Notes: generated by a model not told the origin, from the sequence alone. A DNA stretch of 64,000 nt from Terrimonas_A sp040509495 (GCA_040509495.1 JBEVKW010000406.1:62001-126000), one strand, 5' to 3'; shown: positions 1 to 8,205, counted from the stretch's first letter. Numbers and translations: made by a program.

Positions 1-66
1 CAGGTAAAATCAGGAGACCGGTCAGTTGAAAAGAATAAACAGCTGATCAAAACAAAACGCATCTGA
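1..66 (+). CDS. possible 3' end of a truncated upstream gene
   Basis: Frame 1 is open from the window edge to a TGA at 64-66 and reads QVKSGDRSVEKNKQLIKTKRI, a hydrophilic, basic tail that would suit a protein C-terminus. Only 21 codons are visible, so neither family nor reality can be established. It lies 128 nt upstream of the secreted hydrolase on the same strand. Confidence 0.3.
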   Translation, partial: QVKSGDRSVEKNKQLIKTKRI

Positions 67-194
67 CCTTTCAACAAATGCCTTGTAGATCCTTGCAGTC
101 GACCCTTCGCCATGGAGCCCACACATGATCCTGAAAAAAAATCCGGATAGTTGTAACAATCCCGCTTCACCTGCATCAAAGTAATAAAAACACA

Positions 195-1028
195 ATGAAA
201 CGGCTTATCAACTCTTTACTTCTTCTGACCGTCACCGTTACACTCTTCGCTCAGAACAAATCCATCAGCGTCGAAAGGAAAGGGGCTGGTACGGAACTGA
301 TGTTGCTTCCCGGCTTTGGTTGCCCGGGAGCTGTCTGGAACGAATATTCTGCCGACCTGAAAAACTATCGGGTACACCAGGTATCTTACGCCGGCTTCAA
401 TCAGTTACCTGCGATAGACACTCCCTGGTACCGATCGATCAGGGACGGGCTTGTGGAATATATACAGAAACAGGATCTCAGGAACCTGCACCTGATCGGC
501 CACAGTATGGGAGGAAACCTGGCGACCGAAATTGCCGCGTTACTGCCCGACCGCGTCACTAAACTCGTTATAGTGGACGCAATTCCCTGCATGCGTGAAG
601 TGATGATGCCGGGAATGAGTGCAAGCCAACTGACCTACGACAACCCCTACAATAATCAACTGTTAGAAATGGACCAGGCAGCAATGACGAAATATGTAAA
701 AATGATGGCGGATAATATGACACTTGACCCGGACCGGTCCGTCGTCATACAGCAATGGATGCTGCAAGCAGACAGAAAAACATTTGTGTATGGCTATACC
801 GAGCTGTTGAAAATGGATCTGCGCGACCAATTAGTTAAGATCAACATTCCGGTGCTTATTCTTGGAGCGTCTTTCCCCGACAGAAATACAACTGAAGCCT
901 CCTTCCGTCAACAATATGCTACACTGGCTAACAAAACGATCTCGATCTCAAACAACAGCAAACATTTTATTATGTTTGACGACGCAGCGTGGATGAAGAA
1001 TTCAATCAGCCAGTATTTTTCGAAATGA
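195..1028 (+). CDS. secreted alpha/beta-fold hydrolase
   Basis: A 277-residue alpha/beta hydrolase with a Sec signal peptide (residues 1-20, ending TLFAQ), so it probably acts in the periplasm or outside the cell. The nucleophile elbow GHSMGG puts the catalytic Ser at 104. The oxyanion segment LLPGFGCPG is near 37-45 and a likely catalytic His lies in NNSKHF near the C-terminus. The substrate cannot be read from the sequence; esterase or lactonase-like chemistry is typical of the fold. The stop overlaps the next start as ATGA (1025-1028), so its translation is probably coupled to the sigma factor gene, an unusual partner for a hydrolase. Confidence 0.88.
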   Translation: MKRLINSLLLLTVTVTLFAQNKSISVERKGAGTELMLLPGFGCPGAVWNEYSADLKNYRVHQVSYAGFNQLPAIDTPWYRSIRDGLVEYIQKQDLRNLHLIGHSMGGNLATEIAALLPDRVTKLVIVDAIPCMREVMMPGMSASQLTYDNPYNNQLLEMDQAAMTKYVKMMADNMTLDPDRSVVIQQWMLQADRKTFVYGYTELLKMDLRDQLVKINIPVLILGASFPDRNTTEASFRQQYATLANKTISISNNSKHFIMFDDAAWMKNSISQYFSK

Positions 1029-1513
1029 GTGCACCACAACCCATACAGTTCGATTCCATCTATGAGCAATACCATGACATGGTGTTCCAGGTCTGCACCG
1101 GCTTTCTGAAAGGCGACCGCGAAATGGCTGCTGATCTTACACAAGATGTTTTCATAAACACCTGGAATGCTTATTCTTCCTATCGCGGGGACGCCAGTCA
1201 TAAAACCTGGATCTATCGCATCACCGTTAATACATGTCTTCAACATTTACGAAAGCAAAAGAACAGAACTAATGTCGGTACGGAAGCTCTTGGCGATCGT
1301 CCGGATGAAGAAAAACCAGGTGATGCTCATTTTACGGATCTGTACCAGGCAATTGGTCAATTGAATGAACTGGACCGGCTGATCATCATGATGGTACTTG
1401 AAGAAATAGATTACCCGGAGATCTCGCAGATCGTCGGAATAAGCGAAGGGAATCTCCGGGTCCGGATACACAGAATAAAACAAAAACTAAAAAAATTGCT
1501 GGATCATGGATAA
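1025..1513 (+). CDS. ECF RNA polymerase sigma factor
   Basis: Sigma-70 family factor of 162 residues. Region 2 is seen in YEQYHDMVFQVCTGF through the DLTQDVFINTWNAYSSYRG segment, and region 4 in LEEIDYPEISQIVGISEGNLRVRIHR, the recognition helix. The start at 1025 is preferred over an in-frame ATG at 989 because it gives a 4-nt ATGA overlap with the hydrolase and removes a non-conserved N-terminal extension. It should direct RNA polymerase to a small regulon. The gene following with an 8-nt overlap encodes a membrane protein that could be its anti-sigma factor (inference from position only). Confidence 0.9.
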   Translation: MSAPQPIQFDSIYEQYHDMVFQVCTGFLKGDREMAADLTQDVFINTWNAYSSYRGDASHKTWIYRITVNTCLQHLRKQKNRTNVGTEALGDRPDEEKPGDAHFTDLYQAIGQLNELDRLIIMMVLEEIDYPEISQIVGISEGNLRVRIHRIKQKLKKLLDHG

Positions 1514-2111
1514 TGAGATGAACCCGCTAAGAGATCTCTGGCAGAAAACAAAACCCGTTTCGCCATCACCTGTCTCTGTTGCTGCATTGCAGCAAAAAGC
1601 GAAAGCACATAAGCGAAGCAGTATTCTTTTTCAATACTCAAACATTGTAATACTGTTTTCGTTCGCCGTTATAATTTACCTGTATCTTGGTGTGTGGTTT
1701 CCGTATAGCACCATTATCGGTAAAACCGGTGTGTGGTTGATGACAGGTAGTATGATGCTCCGGGTGGCTATTGAATGGCTCAGCATCCTTCGCGCGAAGC
1801 GCATCCGTCCTGATGCGCAGCTATTGGAAAGTACAAATACCGCGCTTGACTATTACAGGTTCAGGAAAAGAATTCATGGTCCGGTAACATTCCTGATAGT
1901 AGCCGTCTACACCGCCGGATTTTACATGCTGATGCCCGAATTTACAAGCCATGTACCGACCTGGCTATCGCTGTTGGTCATGATCTCTTATCCGCTGGGA
2001 GCAATGGTGTTGATCTGGCAGATAAGAAAAGGGATCAAAAAAGAAATACGTGAATTGAAAGAACTGGCCGATCTGCAGGATGCAATTGTAAAGAACCAGG
2101 ACATGATCTGA
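1506..2111 (+). CDS. four-helix membrane protein, possible anti-sigma partner
   Basis: A 201-residue protein with a cytoplasm-like N-terminus of about 40 residues and four predicted membrane segments: near 45-65 (VILFSFAVIIYLYLGVW), 75-95, 122-142 (VTFLIVAVYTAGFYMLM) and 148-168. A charged tail follows, ending KELADLQDAIVKNQD. It overlaps the sigma factor gene by 8 nt, the usual arrangement for sigma/anti-sigma pairs. I see no zinc-binding HxxxCxxC motif and no FecR domain, so the anti-sigma role is inferred from context. The N-terminus (MNPLRDLWQKTKPVSPSPVS) resembles the short soluble heads of Bacteroidota anti-sigma-like proteins. Confidence 0.75.
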   Translation: MDNEMNPLRDLWQKTKPVSPSPVSVAALQQKAKAHKRSSILFQYSNIVILFSFAVIIYLYLGVWFPYSTIIGKTGVWLMTGSMMLRVAIEWLSILRAKRIRPDAQLLESTNTALDYYRFRKRIHGPVTFLIVAVYTAGFYMLMPEFTSHVPTWLSLLVMISYPLGAMVLIWQIRKGIKKEIRELKELADLQDAIVKNQDMI

Positions 2112-2221
2112 ACATAGTCTGGATTCATACCCTCCAGGCGCCGACCATCGATACAAACGCAGATACAACAGTTTACCGGCAGTGTGATGATTCATCGCCG
2201 CAAGCCGACTGGTTGACGGCG

Positions 2222-3649
2222 TCAATTACCGGAGAGTTTTTTTGTGGCGGATCTTACGGGCAGATCAATTCGCGATTTTGATTGACCGATTGCCGGGAGA
2301 TCACCCACTTTTTCAAATATGAAATATTCCGTCGCACCCGAGGTTTGAAAAAACTGATCGCCATTATCTTTTGTTTTTACAAACCAATGTTTTTCACTTT
2401 GCACGCCTTTGATCCGGTATGCGTTATTCGCCTGGTTATACTCAATATAAAACTTTTGGTTATCCTGTCCGACATAGGGCACCTGCTCTATCCGTGCTTG
2501 TTCCATTTTACTTTGAGCAGTGACCGTTAGGAACTTATCGCTATGCATCGCCTTGAAAGTGTAAATACCATTGGCGATCTCCTGCACGGCAAACTGTTGA
2601 TTGGCGCCGCCAACTTTATCCCACTGCTGCAAAAGTGCTCCGTCCGATTTGCTGACACCTGTAATATCAAGATACTTGAACGTAGTTGTACCCCTGATCA
2701 TATATATACCGTTTACGATCCTTTTATCGCCGCCATATTGTTGCGAACCGGATGCCGGTACAGCATTAACCCTTTTCCTTGAAGGCACATCTTCCAGCCC
2801 CAGCGCTTCTGAATAATTTCTGCGTGCGAGGTCCTTATTGAACCAATAAGAAGTGTTGATACCTGCAATATCTTTATCACCCAATACAAAGAAGGTTGTT
2901 CCCATATCACAATCCATTTCCCTGTTATCTTTTTTGCACTTCATAACAGGGGTGCCGGGCACAGCAGCAAACGCATATTGACTGTAATGCATGATTGAAT
3001 GATAATCGTACGGCGTAGTTGTTACCCCCGGTTCGATCTGGAAAGCATAGCGGAATTCAGGTATTACCTTATTGGTGTCGATCGAAATATACTGATCGCG
3101 GTCAGGCCTGTTTTGCTCATGCCAGAAACCGAGGGAATGTAACAGTTCGTGAACGACAGTTTGTGGGGTTGACATTTTTGTGATATATACGATCTGTTCA
3201 CCGCCCCTGCGGCCCACCGGCGAGAGTCCACCGAAACTTGTGTCCGGACTGAACATGATCCGGATATAATCACGTTGATCTTTGTATGGAACCAGGCGCA
3301 GATTTGTTTCTTTATTAAGTAAGCTGATCGATTTCAGCGCATTTTCAAAAAGGTCTCTGCCATAGTCATCTTTTCTGCCTTTCATACTGATATCGATCTT
3401 GACCGGCACATCTCCTTTCGGCCAGAGATATCCGCCATCGGTATTGTTGCTTTGAAAGATCCTGACAGTAGGCCCCACATCGCCCACGATGATATCGCCA
3501 TTCAACACCAGCTTATTCATCACTTTTTTTACATAATAGCTTTTTTCCGTTGAAGACATTGGTAGCTTCACTTTCACCTGAGTGTATCCGTGTTGTGCAT
3601 TTGATGAGGTACTCACCAACAACACAAGGAGTAAAATAATTGTTCTCAT
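2222..3649 (-). CDS. secreted astacin-family (M12A) metalloprotease with RICIN domain
   Basis: A 475-residue secreted zinc endopeptidase. The signal peptide ends near residue 18 (SSNAQ). The astacin signature is complete: HELLHSLGFWHEQNRPDRD from 167, giving zinc ligands H167, H171 and H177 and catalytic E168, followed by the Met-turn SIMHYS at 218-223. The C-terminal third (about 315-450) is a beta-trefoil RICIN-type carbohydrate-binding region with repeats such as GIYMIRGTTTFKYLDITG and QQWDKVGGANQQF. It is the last gene of a leftward operon whose other members are RICIN-only and lipocalin-like secreted proteins, suggesting targeting of the protease to a glycan or glycoprotein (inference). 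Confidence 0.92.
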   Translation of the reverse strand: MRTIILLLVLLVSTSSNAQHGYTQVKVKLPMSSTEKSYYVKKVMNKLVLNGDIIVGDVGPTVRIFQSNNTDGGYLWPKGDVPVKIDISMKGRKDDYGRDLFENALKSISLLNKETNLRLVPYKDQRDYIRIMFSPDTSFGGLSPVGRRGGEQIVYITKMSTPQTVVHELLHSLGFWHEQNRPDRDQYISIDTNKVIPEFRYAFQIEPGVTTTPYDYHSIMHYSQYAFAAVPGTPVMKCKKDNREMDCDMGTTFFVLGDKDIAGINTSYWFNKDLARRNYSEALGLEDVPSRKRVNAVPASGSQQYGGDKRIVNGIYMIRGTTTFKYLDITGVSKSDGALLQQWDKVGGANQQFAVQEIANGIYTFKAMHSDKFLTVTAQSKMEQARIEQVPYVGQDNQKFYIEYNQANNAYRIKGVQSEKHWFVKTKDNGDQFFQTSGATEYFIFEKVGDLPAIGQSKSRIDLPVRSATKKLSGN

Positions 3650-3676
3650 ACCAGCATGCTTTTGATAATGGATCGA

Positions 3677-4273
3677 TCAATTTTTATTTTTTTTCAGGAT
3701 AATTCCTCCCGGCACTTTCTGTGTCTGTGTTTTTTCCGTGCTATGCGATACCATCGGTGTGGGAATGGGTTCGAACATAAATTTGTAAACACAATCAGCC
3801 GCTCCATCGTGGTATTCAGGGGATCTGATCAGCAGATTAGGCCCCTGCCCGATCATATTCACCGGGATACTGGTAGAGCCGTAGGTGATCACCATACCGG
3901 GACTGCATTCTCCGGAATATTTCATCCGCCATTTACCTGTCTGATCAGGCGTATCGCCCTGAACAACGCGTCCCCCCTCAGTAGCTTTGCTTGCGCAAAC
4001 ATACCTGTTGCTATGAGCAGCCTGAAAGGTATAGGTGCCATCCATAAAACGGCGGATATAGAACTGCTGGTTTCGCTGATCAGCGTAATTTGCCTGGACC
4101 AGGTTCGCGCCATTTTCACGACTTAGATTTTCAACCGTCACATAAGTACCATTCTGGACTATGCGGATCTTATACCAGCCATCTTTGGGTAATGAGGAGG
4201 CATTGGTCTGGGCATTCAGGGATCTCCAGCCTGACAACAAGCAAATGAATGCAAGCAAATGAATAGGTTTCAT
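3677..4273 (-). CDS. secreted RICIN-type beta-trefoil lectin-like protein
   Basis: A 198-residue secreted protein with a signal peptide through about residue 21 (WRSLNAQ). Repeated trefoil units follow: DGWYKIRIVQNGTYVTVENLS, then RNQQFYIRRFMDGTYTFQAAHSN and a third, more divergent unit. The pattern GxYxI...QxF/W is that of RICIN-like carbohydrate-binding domains. There is no catalytic domain. The C-terminus is basic (ILKKNKN). It sits 27 nt upstream of the astacin protease and 45 nt downstream of a second RICIN protein, so the three are almost certainly cotranscribed. The ligand is unknown. Confidence 0.82.
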   Translation of the reverse strand: MKPIHLLAFICLLSGWRSLNAQTNASSLPKDGWYKIRIVQNGTYVTVENLSRENGANLVQANYADQRNQQFYIRRFMDGTYTFQAAHSNRYVCASKATEGGRVVQGDTPDQTGKWRMKYSGECSPGMVITYGSTSIPVNMIGQGPNLLIRSPEYHDGAADCVYKFMFEPIPTPMVSHSTEKTQTQKVPGGIILKKNKN

Positions 4274-4318
4274 GATTAATTGTTTTGACAGTTGATTGAC
4301 GGAAACAGGTAGCGCCTG

Positions 4319-4909
4319 TTAGTTATTCTTTACCGGTTTAAAAGACGGTTTAGCAGGTTTTGCCGGTCTTTCACCCTGCGGATCACCTCCTTCTATAGCG
4401 TCTACTTCATTTCTTTTAAAATCAAGGACCATTCCGCGCATCGTATTATCACCAGACAGGAATAAATACGCGCCATTTCCGGGTGTTACGGAAGAATTCC
4501 AGTGTTGCATTACGACGCGCATATTGTTGGCAGCGGAGCTCATCACATATCCCCGGCTGCCTTTCTGTTTCATTATACGCCATTGCTGATTTTGCTGGTC
4601 CAGCCAATCCCATTGAATTATTTTCGCACCAGCCGCGGGGGCACCGTCAGTACTCAGAAACTTACCGCTATGTTTTGACTTAACTGTATAAATATCGTTG
4701 CCAAGATGGGTGATGATAAAGGAAAAATGTGTTCTATACTCGTTGTCCCATTGGATCAACCGGGCACCATTTGCTTTCCCGGCACCTGCAATTGCCAGGA
4801 ATTTCCCGGTATCATTGATCCTGATATAATATTCGCCGTCTTTCAGTACCTGCGCATCAACATTGACCAGGATCATAGCGGTCAACATGAACATTATCAC
4901 TCTTTTCAT
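4319..4909 (-). CDS. secreted RICIN-type lectin-like protein
   Basis: A 196-residue secreted protein with a signal peptide 1-19 (VNVDAQ). A beta-trefoil follows: DGEYYIRINDTGKFLAIAG, ARLIQWDNE, DIYTVKSKHSGKFLSTDG, AKIIQWDWLDQQNQQWRI. The repeated QWD and QQW elements are the classic QxW signature of RICIN domains. About 40 C-terminal residues are Pro/Lys rich (GERPAKPAKPSFKPVKNN) and look like a disordered tail. It is paralogous to the next gene downstream (3677-4273). It probably binds glycan at the surface or in the medium. No enzymatic residues are seen. Confidence 0.85.
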   Translation of the reverse strand: MKRVIMFMLTAMILVNVDAQVLKDGEYYIRINDTGKFLAIAGAGKANGARLIQWDNEYRTHFSFIITHLGNDIYTVKSKHSGKFLSTDGAPAAGAKIIQWDWLDQQNQQWRIMKQKGSRGYVMSSAANNMRVVMQHWNSSVTPGNGAYLFLSGDNTMRGMVLDFKRNEVDAIEGGDPQGERPAKPAKPSFKPVKNN

Positions 4910-4919
4910 AAATAATTAT

Positions 4920-5360
4920 TTAATGGATCATCCGTACATGTTGCCTAGAACTCCCGAAGAAAACATCAAAGACGAATTCGGATGCCGTTAACGAAACGAT
5001 CTTATATTCCACCCGCTGGCTACCTGCTGAGATCTCGACAACAGATTCATTATCCAGGAATTTCCAACTTGCGAAATAGATGGTTTGCGGATCTGCCGGA
5101 TCACATTTTGTTGCCCCTTCCCTGTGTTCGTGCACGAAATCGGCGGTGAACGTGAATTCATTATCCTGCTCGCAACCCTTTAAGCCGGAATACATATCTG
5201 ATTCATTGCCGGCTGCATCTATCAACACTCCGGAGATCATGCGCCATGGTTTGGCAGTAAGCAATTCCGTTCTGTTTGGCTCTTTATCTTTTTTACATGA
5301 TTGGAATGCGGATAAAAAAAATACCAGCAGCAGTGTTAAAGGCAAAAATTTCGTTTTCAT
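4920..5360 (-). CDS. lipocalin-like lipoprotein
   Basis: A 146-residue predicted lipoprotein with a hydrophobic signal and lipobox ending SAFQSC (Cys about 22), followed by KKDKEP, the charged tail common in Bacteroidota lipoproteins. The rest has the pattern of the lipocalin-like families of this phylum: an opening LLTAKPWRMISGVLID, then CEQDNEFTFTADFVHEHREG, then a strand-rich C-terminus (WKFLDNESVVEISAG...FVFDVFF). The ligand is unknown. It lies 10 nt from the RICIN gene and 3 nt from the second lipocalin-like gene, so it is part of the five-gene operon. Confidence 0.78.
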   Translation of the reverse strand: MKTKFLPLTLLLVFFLSAFQSCKKDKEPNRTELLTAKPWRMISGVLIDAAGNESDMYSGLKGCEQDNEFTFTADFVHEHREGATKCDPADPQTIYFASWKFLDNESVVEISAGSQRVEYKIVSLTASEFVFDVFFGSSRQHVRMIH

Positions 5361-5363
5361 AAG

Positions 5364-5777
5364 TTATAGTTTTTGATACGTGATCGTGCCCTGGCCCTCA
5401 GTACCGGCCATGATCAGTTTATTCCCGGAAATGGTGATGATATAGCTTTGTCCAACAACAAAATCCGTTGCCGAAACGGTGAACTTATTTCCAACAAGTT
5501 TCCATTTCGTTTTTGCCCAGAGTTTTTCCTGGATATTCCTGTACTTTTCATCACAACCGCTTTTCGATGCGTCCAGCCGGAAAGAGCCGTTTGCATTGAT
5601 CTCCCAGATCACGTTGGCAGCACAGGGGCGACTTTGAAGAAGAGCAGTATGACTGTCAAATTTCTTTCCCTCATATTCCGAGATATGAGAGATCTTCTTC
5701 CATTTACCAACCGGGCCCTGAGCATGGAGAAGACCTGTTAAACAGATAGCGAGAATGCTTAATGATACTGATCGCAT
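5364..5777 (-). CDS. secreted lipocalin-like protein, first gene of the lectin/protease operon
   Basis: A 137-residue secreted protein. The start at 5777 (MRSVSLSILAICLTGLLHAQG) is chosen because it yields a clean signal peptide; an in-frame ATG at 5828 would put a polar stretch before it and lies upstream of the predicted -7 box. The mature part shows the lipocalin-like pattern: GKWKKISHISEYEGK, VIWEINANGSFRLDAS, TKWKLVGNKFTVSATDF and a final ITYQKL. Two Cys residues (RPCAAN, SGCDEK) could form a disulphide. As first gene it is next to the promoter at 5798-5829. Confidence 0.75.
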   Translation of the reverse strand: MRSVSLSILAICLTGLLHAQGPVGKWKKISHISEYEGKKFDSHTALLQSRPCAANVIWEINANGSFRLDASKSGCDEKYRNIQEKLWAKTKWKLVGNKFTVSATDFVVGQSYIITISGNKLIMAGTEGQGTITYQKL

Positions 5778-5797
5778 GGTATTCGTGTTTTGTGATT

Positions 5798-5829
5798 CAA
5801 ACCTACGGACGGGGAAAAGGGAAGACAAG
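5798..5829 (-). promoter_or_regulatory. predicted Bacteroidota-type promoter of the lectin/astacin operon
   Basis: Read on the minus strand there is CTTG (5829-5826), a 20-nt spacer, then TAGGTTTG (5805-5798). This matches the Bacteroidota consensus TTTG-N19-21-TAnnTTTG with one mismatch in the -33 element. The -7 box starts 28 nt before the ATG at 5777, implying a leader of roughly 15 nt. It would drive the five genes from 5777 down to 2222. Confidence 0.5.
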
Positions 5830-5961
5830 GCGCAGTCGATAAGCGACGGGATAAATAGACGAGCGTAATACGGCTAGCGCCAGACTTCTTCGCAAAGCGG
5901 TAGCTGGCAGCCCTGGTTGACTGCCGTTGATTTCACGTAAATCGCTCTGTTTGACGTATCT

Positions 5962-5994
5962 GTCACTAAAGTGACGGCCAAATGACGGGTCATT
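5962..5994. promoter_or_regulatory. two palindromes, candidate operator for the XRE regulator
   Basis: GTCACTAAAGTGAC (5962-5975) is a perfect inverted repeat with a TAAA spacer. AATGACGGGTCATT (5981-5994) is a perfect inverted repeat with a GG spacer. Both contain TGAC/GTCA-type half sites and lie between the two divergent genes, the second inside the likely spacer of the promoter for the gene at 6030. Binding by the encoded HTH protein is an inference. Confidence 0.5.
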
Positions 5995-6002
5995 TATTGA
6001 AT

Positions 6003-6010
6003 TATCTTTG
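6003..6010 (+). promoter_or_regulatory. predicted -7 box (TATCTTTG) of the XRE/CPBP operon
   Basis: TATCTTTG fits the Bacteroidota -7 consensus TAnnTTTG and begins 27 nt before the ATG at 6030. No TTTG is present at the -33 distance, which suggests a weak or regulated promoter. The palindrome 5981-5994 would cover its spacer. Confidence 0.4.
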
Positions 6011-6029
6011 GCCTATTAGATAATTTCGG

Positions 6030-6449
6030 ATGAAAATAAAATCCCAGGAAATGATCGCGACGTCCGTAAAAGAAGCGAGGCTTGCCAAGGGCTATACGCA
6101 GAAGGAATTATCTGATCTTACCAATGTCAGCGTGCGCTCGATACAGCGGATTGAAAATGGCGAGATCGTTCCCCGGAGTTATACGCTTAAAACCCTGGCG
6201 GCAGCGCTGGAAATTTCCTTTGAGCAAACCGAAATCCAGGAGTCGCCGCTAAAAACTGCCACTGGTATGACAAAGCCTCAAAAAATCGTCATCTCTGCAG
6301 GGTTGCCCCTGGTCAGCCTTCTTGCCTGTTGGGCGTTTATCGCACAATCGCCACGTTTTCCCGAAACAGTATTTGAACTCATGGTGCTCGCCACGATTGT
6401 GGTGCTGCTTGTAACAACCGTTCTCTTTTTTCTTTGGAGAAAAAATTAA
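6030..6449 (+). CDS. XRE-family HTH regulator with C-terminal membrane anchor
   Basis: A 139-residue protein. The N-terminal HTH_3/XRE domain (about 8-65) shows VKEARLAKGYTQKELSDLTNVSVRSIQRIENGEIVPRSYTLKTLAAAL, a textbook Cro/CI fold. The C-terminal half carries two predicted membrane helices (near 90-108, LPLVSLLACWAFIA, and 115-136, ELMVLATIVVLLVTTVLFFLW), so it would be a membrane-tethered DNA-binding protein. It is followed after 9 nt by a CPBP intramembrane protease, which could in principle act on its membrane segment (inference). It is divergent from the lectin/astacin operon, with palindromes between. Confidence 0.9.
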   Translation: MKIKSQEMIATSVKEARLAKGYTQKELSDLTNVSVRSIQRIENGEIVPRSYTLKTLAAALEISFEQTEIQESPLKTATGMTKPQKIVISAGLPLVSLLACWAFIAQSPRFPETVFELMVLATIVVLLVTTVLFFLWRKN

Positions 6450-6458
6450 CTGCTGCTA

Positions 6459-7271
6459 ATGTTCACCGTACTATACAGATGTATCCTGTTCTGGATACTT
6501 TTCGAGTTCTTATTATTCGCAACCGGCAAAATGGCCTGGTTTGCGCCAGCTGATGTTGTACGTTGGGTACAGGCTGGTTTCGGCATTGCATCGGCGATGA
6601 TATTGATCTTCGTATTTCTCCGGTTTGAGAAAAAGTCATTTGCGGATATTGGCTTAAAGATCGACAAAAAAACACCGGGGCGGTTTGCAGCAGGTGTATT
6701 GGCCGGAAGTATTATCATGGGCGGTATACTCGCCATCCTGCTGTTCTTTTCCGAACTTGAGCTCAGCAAAACGCCGCTGACGGCATCACCATTAACAATA
6801 GTCAGCATCTACCTGATGATCATTCCTTTTGCCTTAATGGAAGAACTGGCATTCAGATCATACACGATGGTCAGATTAGACCGCCAATATGGATTGTGGA
6901 CTGCGCAATTTGTTTCGGCCGTCGTGTTCGCCTTGTATCATGTCGTCTCTGGTTGGACATGGTATATCGCATTCATGGGCCCGTTTATCTGGGCTTTCAT
7001 ATTCGGGTTCTCCGCCATCCGCTCCGGCGGGATCGCTGTACCAACCGGTATTCATGCATCGCTTAATATTTTACAGGTCATATTGGGCATGAAGGGAAAA
7101 GAAGCCGCATTTTTCGCACTGAAACTAAAGCAGGAACATAGCAGCCATGCGCAGCAAAAGCTGGACGCGTTGGGAGTCAGCATTCATATCTTACTCTTCA
7201 TTATCGGAATGATGATAACATGGTTATCTATTCGAAAAAGAAATCAATTATCAACCAAAACAGCTGTATAA
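6459..7271 (+). CDS. CPBP-family intramembrane metalloprotease
   Basis: A 270-residue integral membrane protein with about seven to eight hydrophobic segments. It holds the CPBP (Abi/Rce1-like) motifs: EELAFRSY with E128, E129 and R133, then FALYHVVSG in a later helix, and HASLN near the C-terminus. Family members cleave prenylated or membrane-bound peptides and some process bacteriocin-like peptides or anti-sigma factors. The gene starts 9 nt after a membrane-anchored XRE regulator, so the two form an operon. A substrate relationship between them is plausible but not shown by the sequence. Confidence 0.88.
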   Translation: MFTVLYRCILFWILFEFLLFATGKMAWFAPADVVRWVQAGFGIASAMILIFVFLRFEKKSFADIGLKIDKKTPGRFAAGVLAGSIIMGGILAILLFFSELELSKTPLTASPLTIVSIYLMIIPFALMEELAFRSYTMVRLDRQYGLWTAQFVSAVVFALYHVVSGWTWYIAFMGPFIWAFIFGFSAIRSGGIAVPTGIHASLNILQVILGMKGKEAAFFALKLKQEHSSHAQQKLDALGVSIHILLFIIGMMITWLSIRKRNQLSTKTAV

Positions 7272-7320
7272 TAAAAAAATCGTGATACAACTCTCCAGAA
7301 AAAATTATTTTTGAAAGAAA

Positions 7321-8205
7321 ATGAAGGCGTTATTTTTTTCGGTGATGATCGTTTTGTTCCAGATGAAGGCTTTATCGCAGAGTAATCTCAAAAATGAAAT
7401 TCCATTTGATCTGCTTCCTTCCGGTCATATCCTTGTTAAGGCTAAAGTTGAAGGCATAGAAGGTAGCTTCATTTTCGATACAGGTGCTGGCATTACAGTT
7501 TTTACAAAATCGTTTTTTCAAAAATTAAGGGATACCACCAAACTTGATGGCGGCTATACCGGGTTCCGTGCAACCGGGGAGCGCCTGGATATTGACCTGT
7601 ATAAAGTCACCAACTTCGAACTTGGAAGCATGAAAAGGGCAACTGATGAAGTGAGCTGGCTTGATGTGAATCTTGGCGGCATTGATGGAATCATCTCGTT
7701 GAAGTCTGTTGAACAATATCCCTTCACCTTCGACTTTGACAAAAAGATGATCCGTGTAGAATCTCCATCAACTCTTTCCGCTATCAGAAAAAGTTCAAAA
7801 ATAATCCCCATTCAATTGGAGCAATCACGTGACAGATCGCTGACGATTTTTGCTTATTTCAGGGTAAACGAAAAATTGACGCTTCAGTTTTCAATGGATA
7901 GTGGCGCAGGAAAAGATGTGTACAGGATCAGTTCAAAGCATCTGCAAACGCTGGGCATCAATGTAAATGATACAGCAAACGTGAAGCGGATCGACAAGAA
8001 GAGCGAATTTGATACTTCGTTTGTTTCTTCTATTTTTATTACAGCTATAGATAAGCTCTCTCCCGCAGCCCAGCCTGCTATAGCAGTATCGAAACCTAAG
8101 GTTCAGTTTGTTGACGGGCTGATTTATGACGGAATTATCTGGATGAACTGGTTAGGCAACCAGATCAGTTTTGATTTGAAAAATAAGCAATTGCTCGTGC
8201 GTTGA
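7321..8205 (+). CDS. retropepsin-like aspartic protease domain protein, secreted
   Basis: A 294-residue protein with a signal peptide 1-20 (MKALSQ). It has two aspartic-protease-like cores: FIFDTGAGITVF with D53 and FSMDSGAGKDVY with D193. A tandem pepsin-like duplication in one chain is typical of the Bacteroidota clan of retropepsin-like proteins. The C-terminus reads GIIWMNWLGNQISFDLKNKQLLVR, the hydrophobic-Gly strand closing the second lobe. No PDZ domain is visible, unlike the protein at 25670. It is preceded by a TATTTTTG sequence (7306-7313), too close to the ATG to be a confident -7 box. Confidence 0.8.
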   Translation: MKALFFSVMIVLFQMKALSQSNLKNEIPFDLLPSGHILVKAKVEGIEGSFIFDTGAGITVFTKSFFQKLRDTTKLDGGYTGFRATGERLDIDLYKVTNFELGSMKRATDEVSWLDVNLGGIDGIISLKSVEQYPFTFDFDKKMIRVESPSTLSAIRKSSKIIPIQLEQSRDRSLTIFAYFRVNEKLTLQFSMDSGAGKDVYRISSKHLQTLGINVNDTANVKRIDKKSEFDTSFVSSIFITAIDKLSPAAQPAIAVSKPKVQFVDGLIYDGIIWMNWLGNQISFDLKNKQLLVR

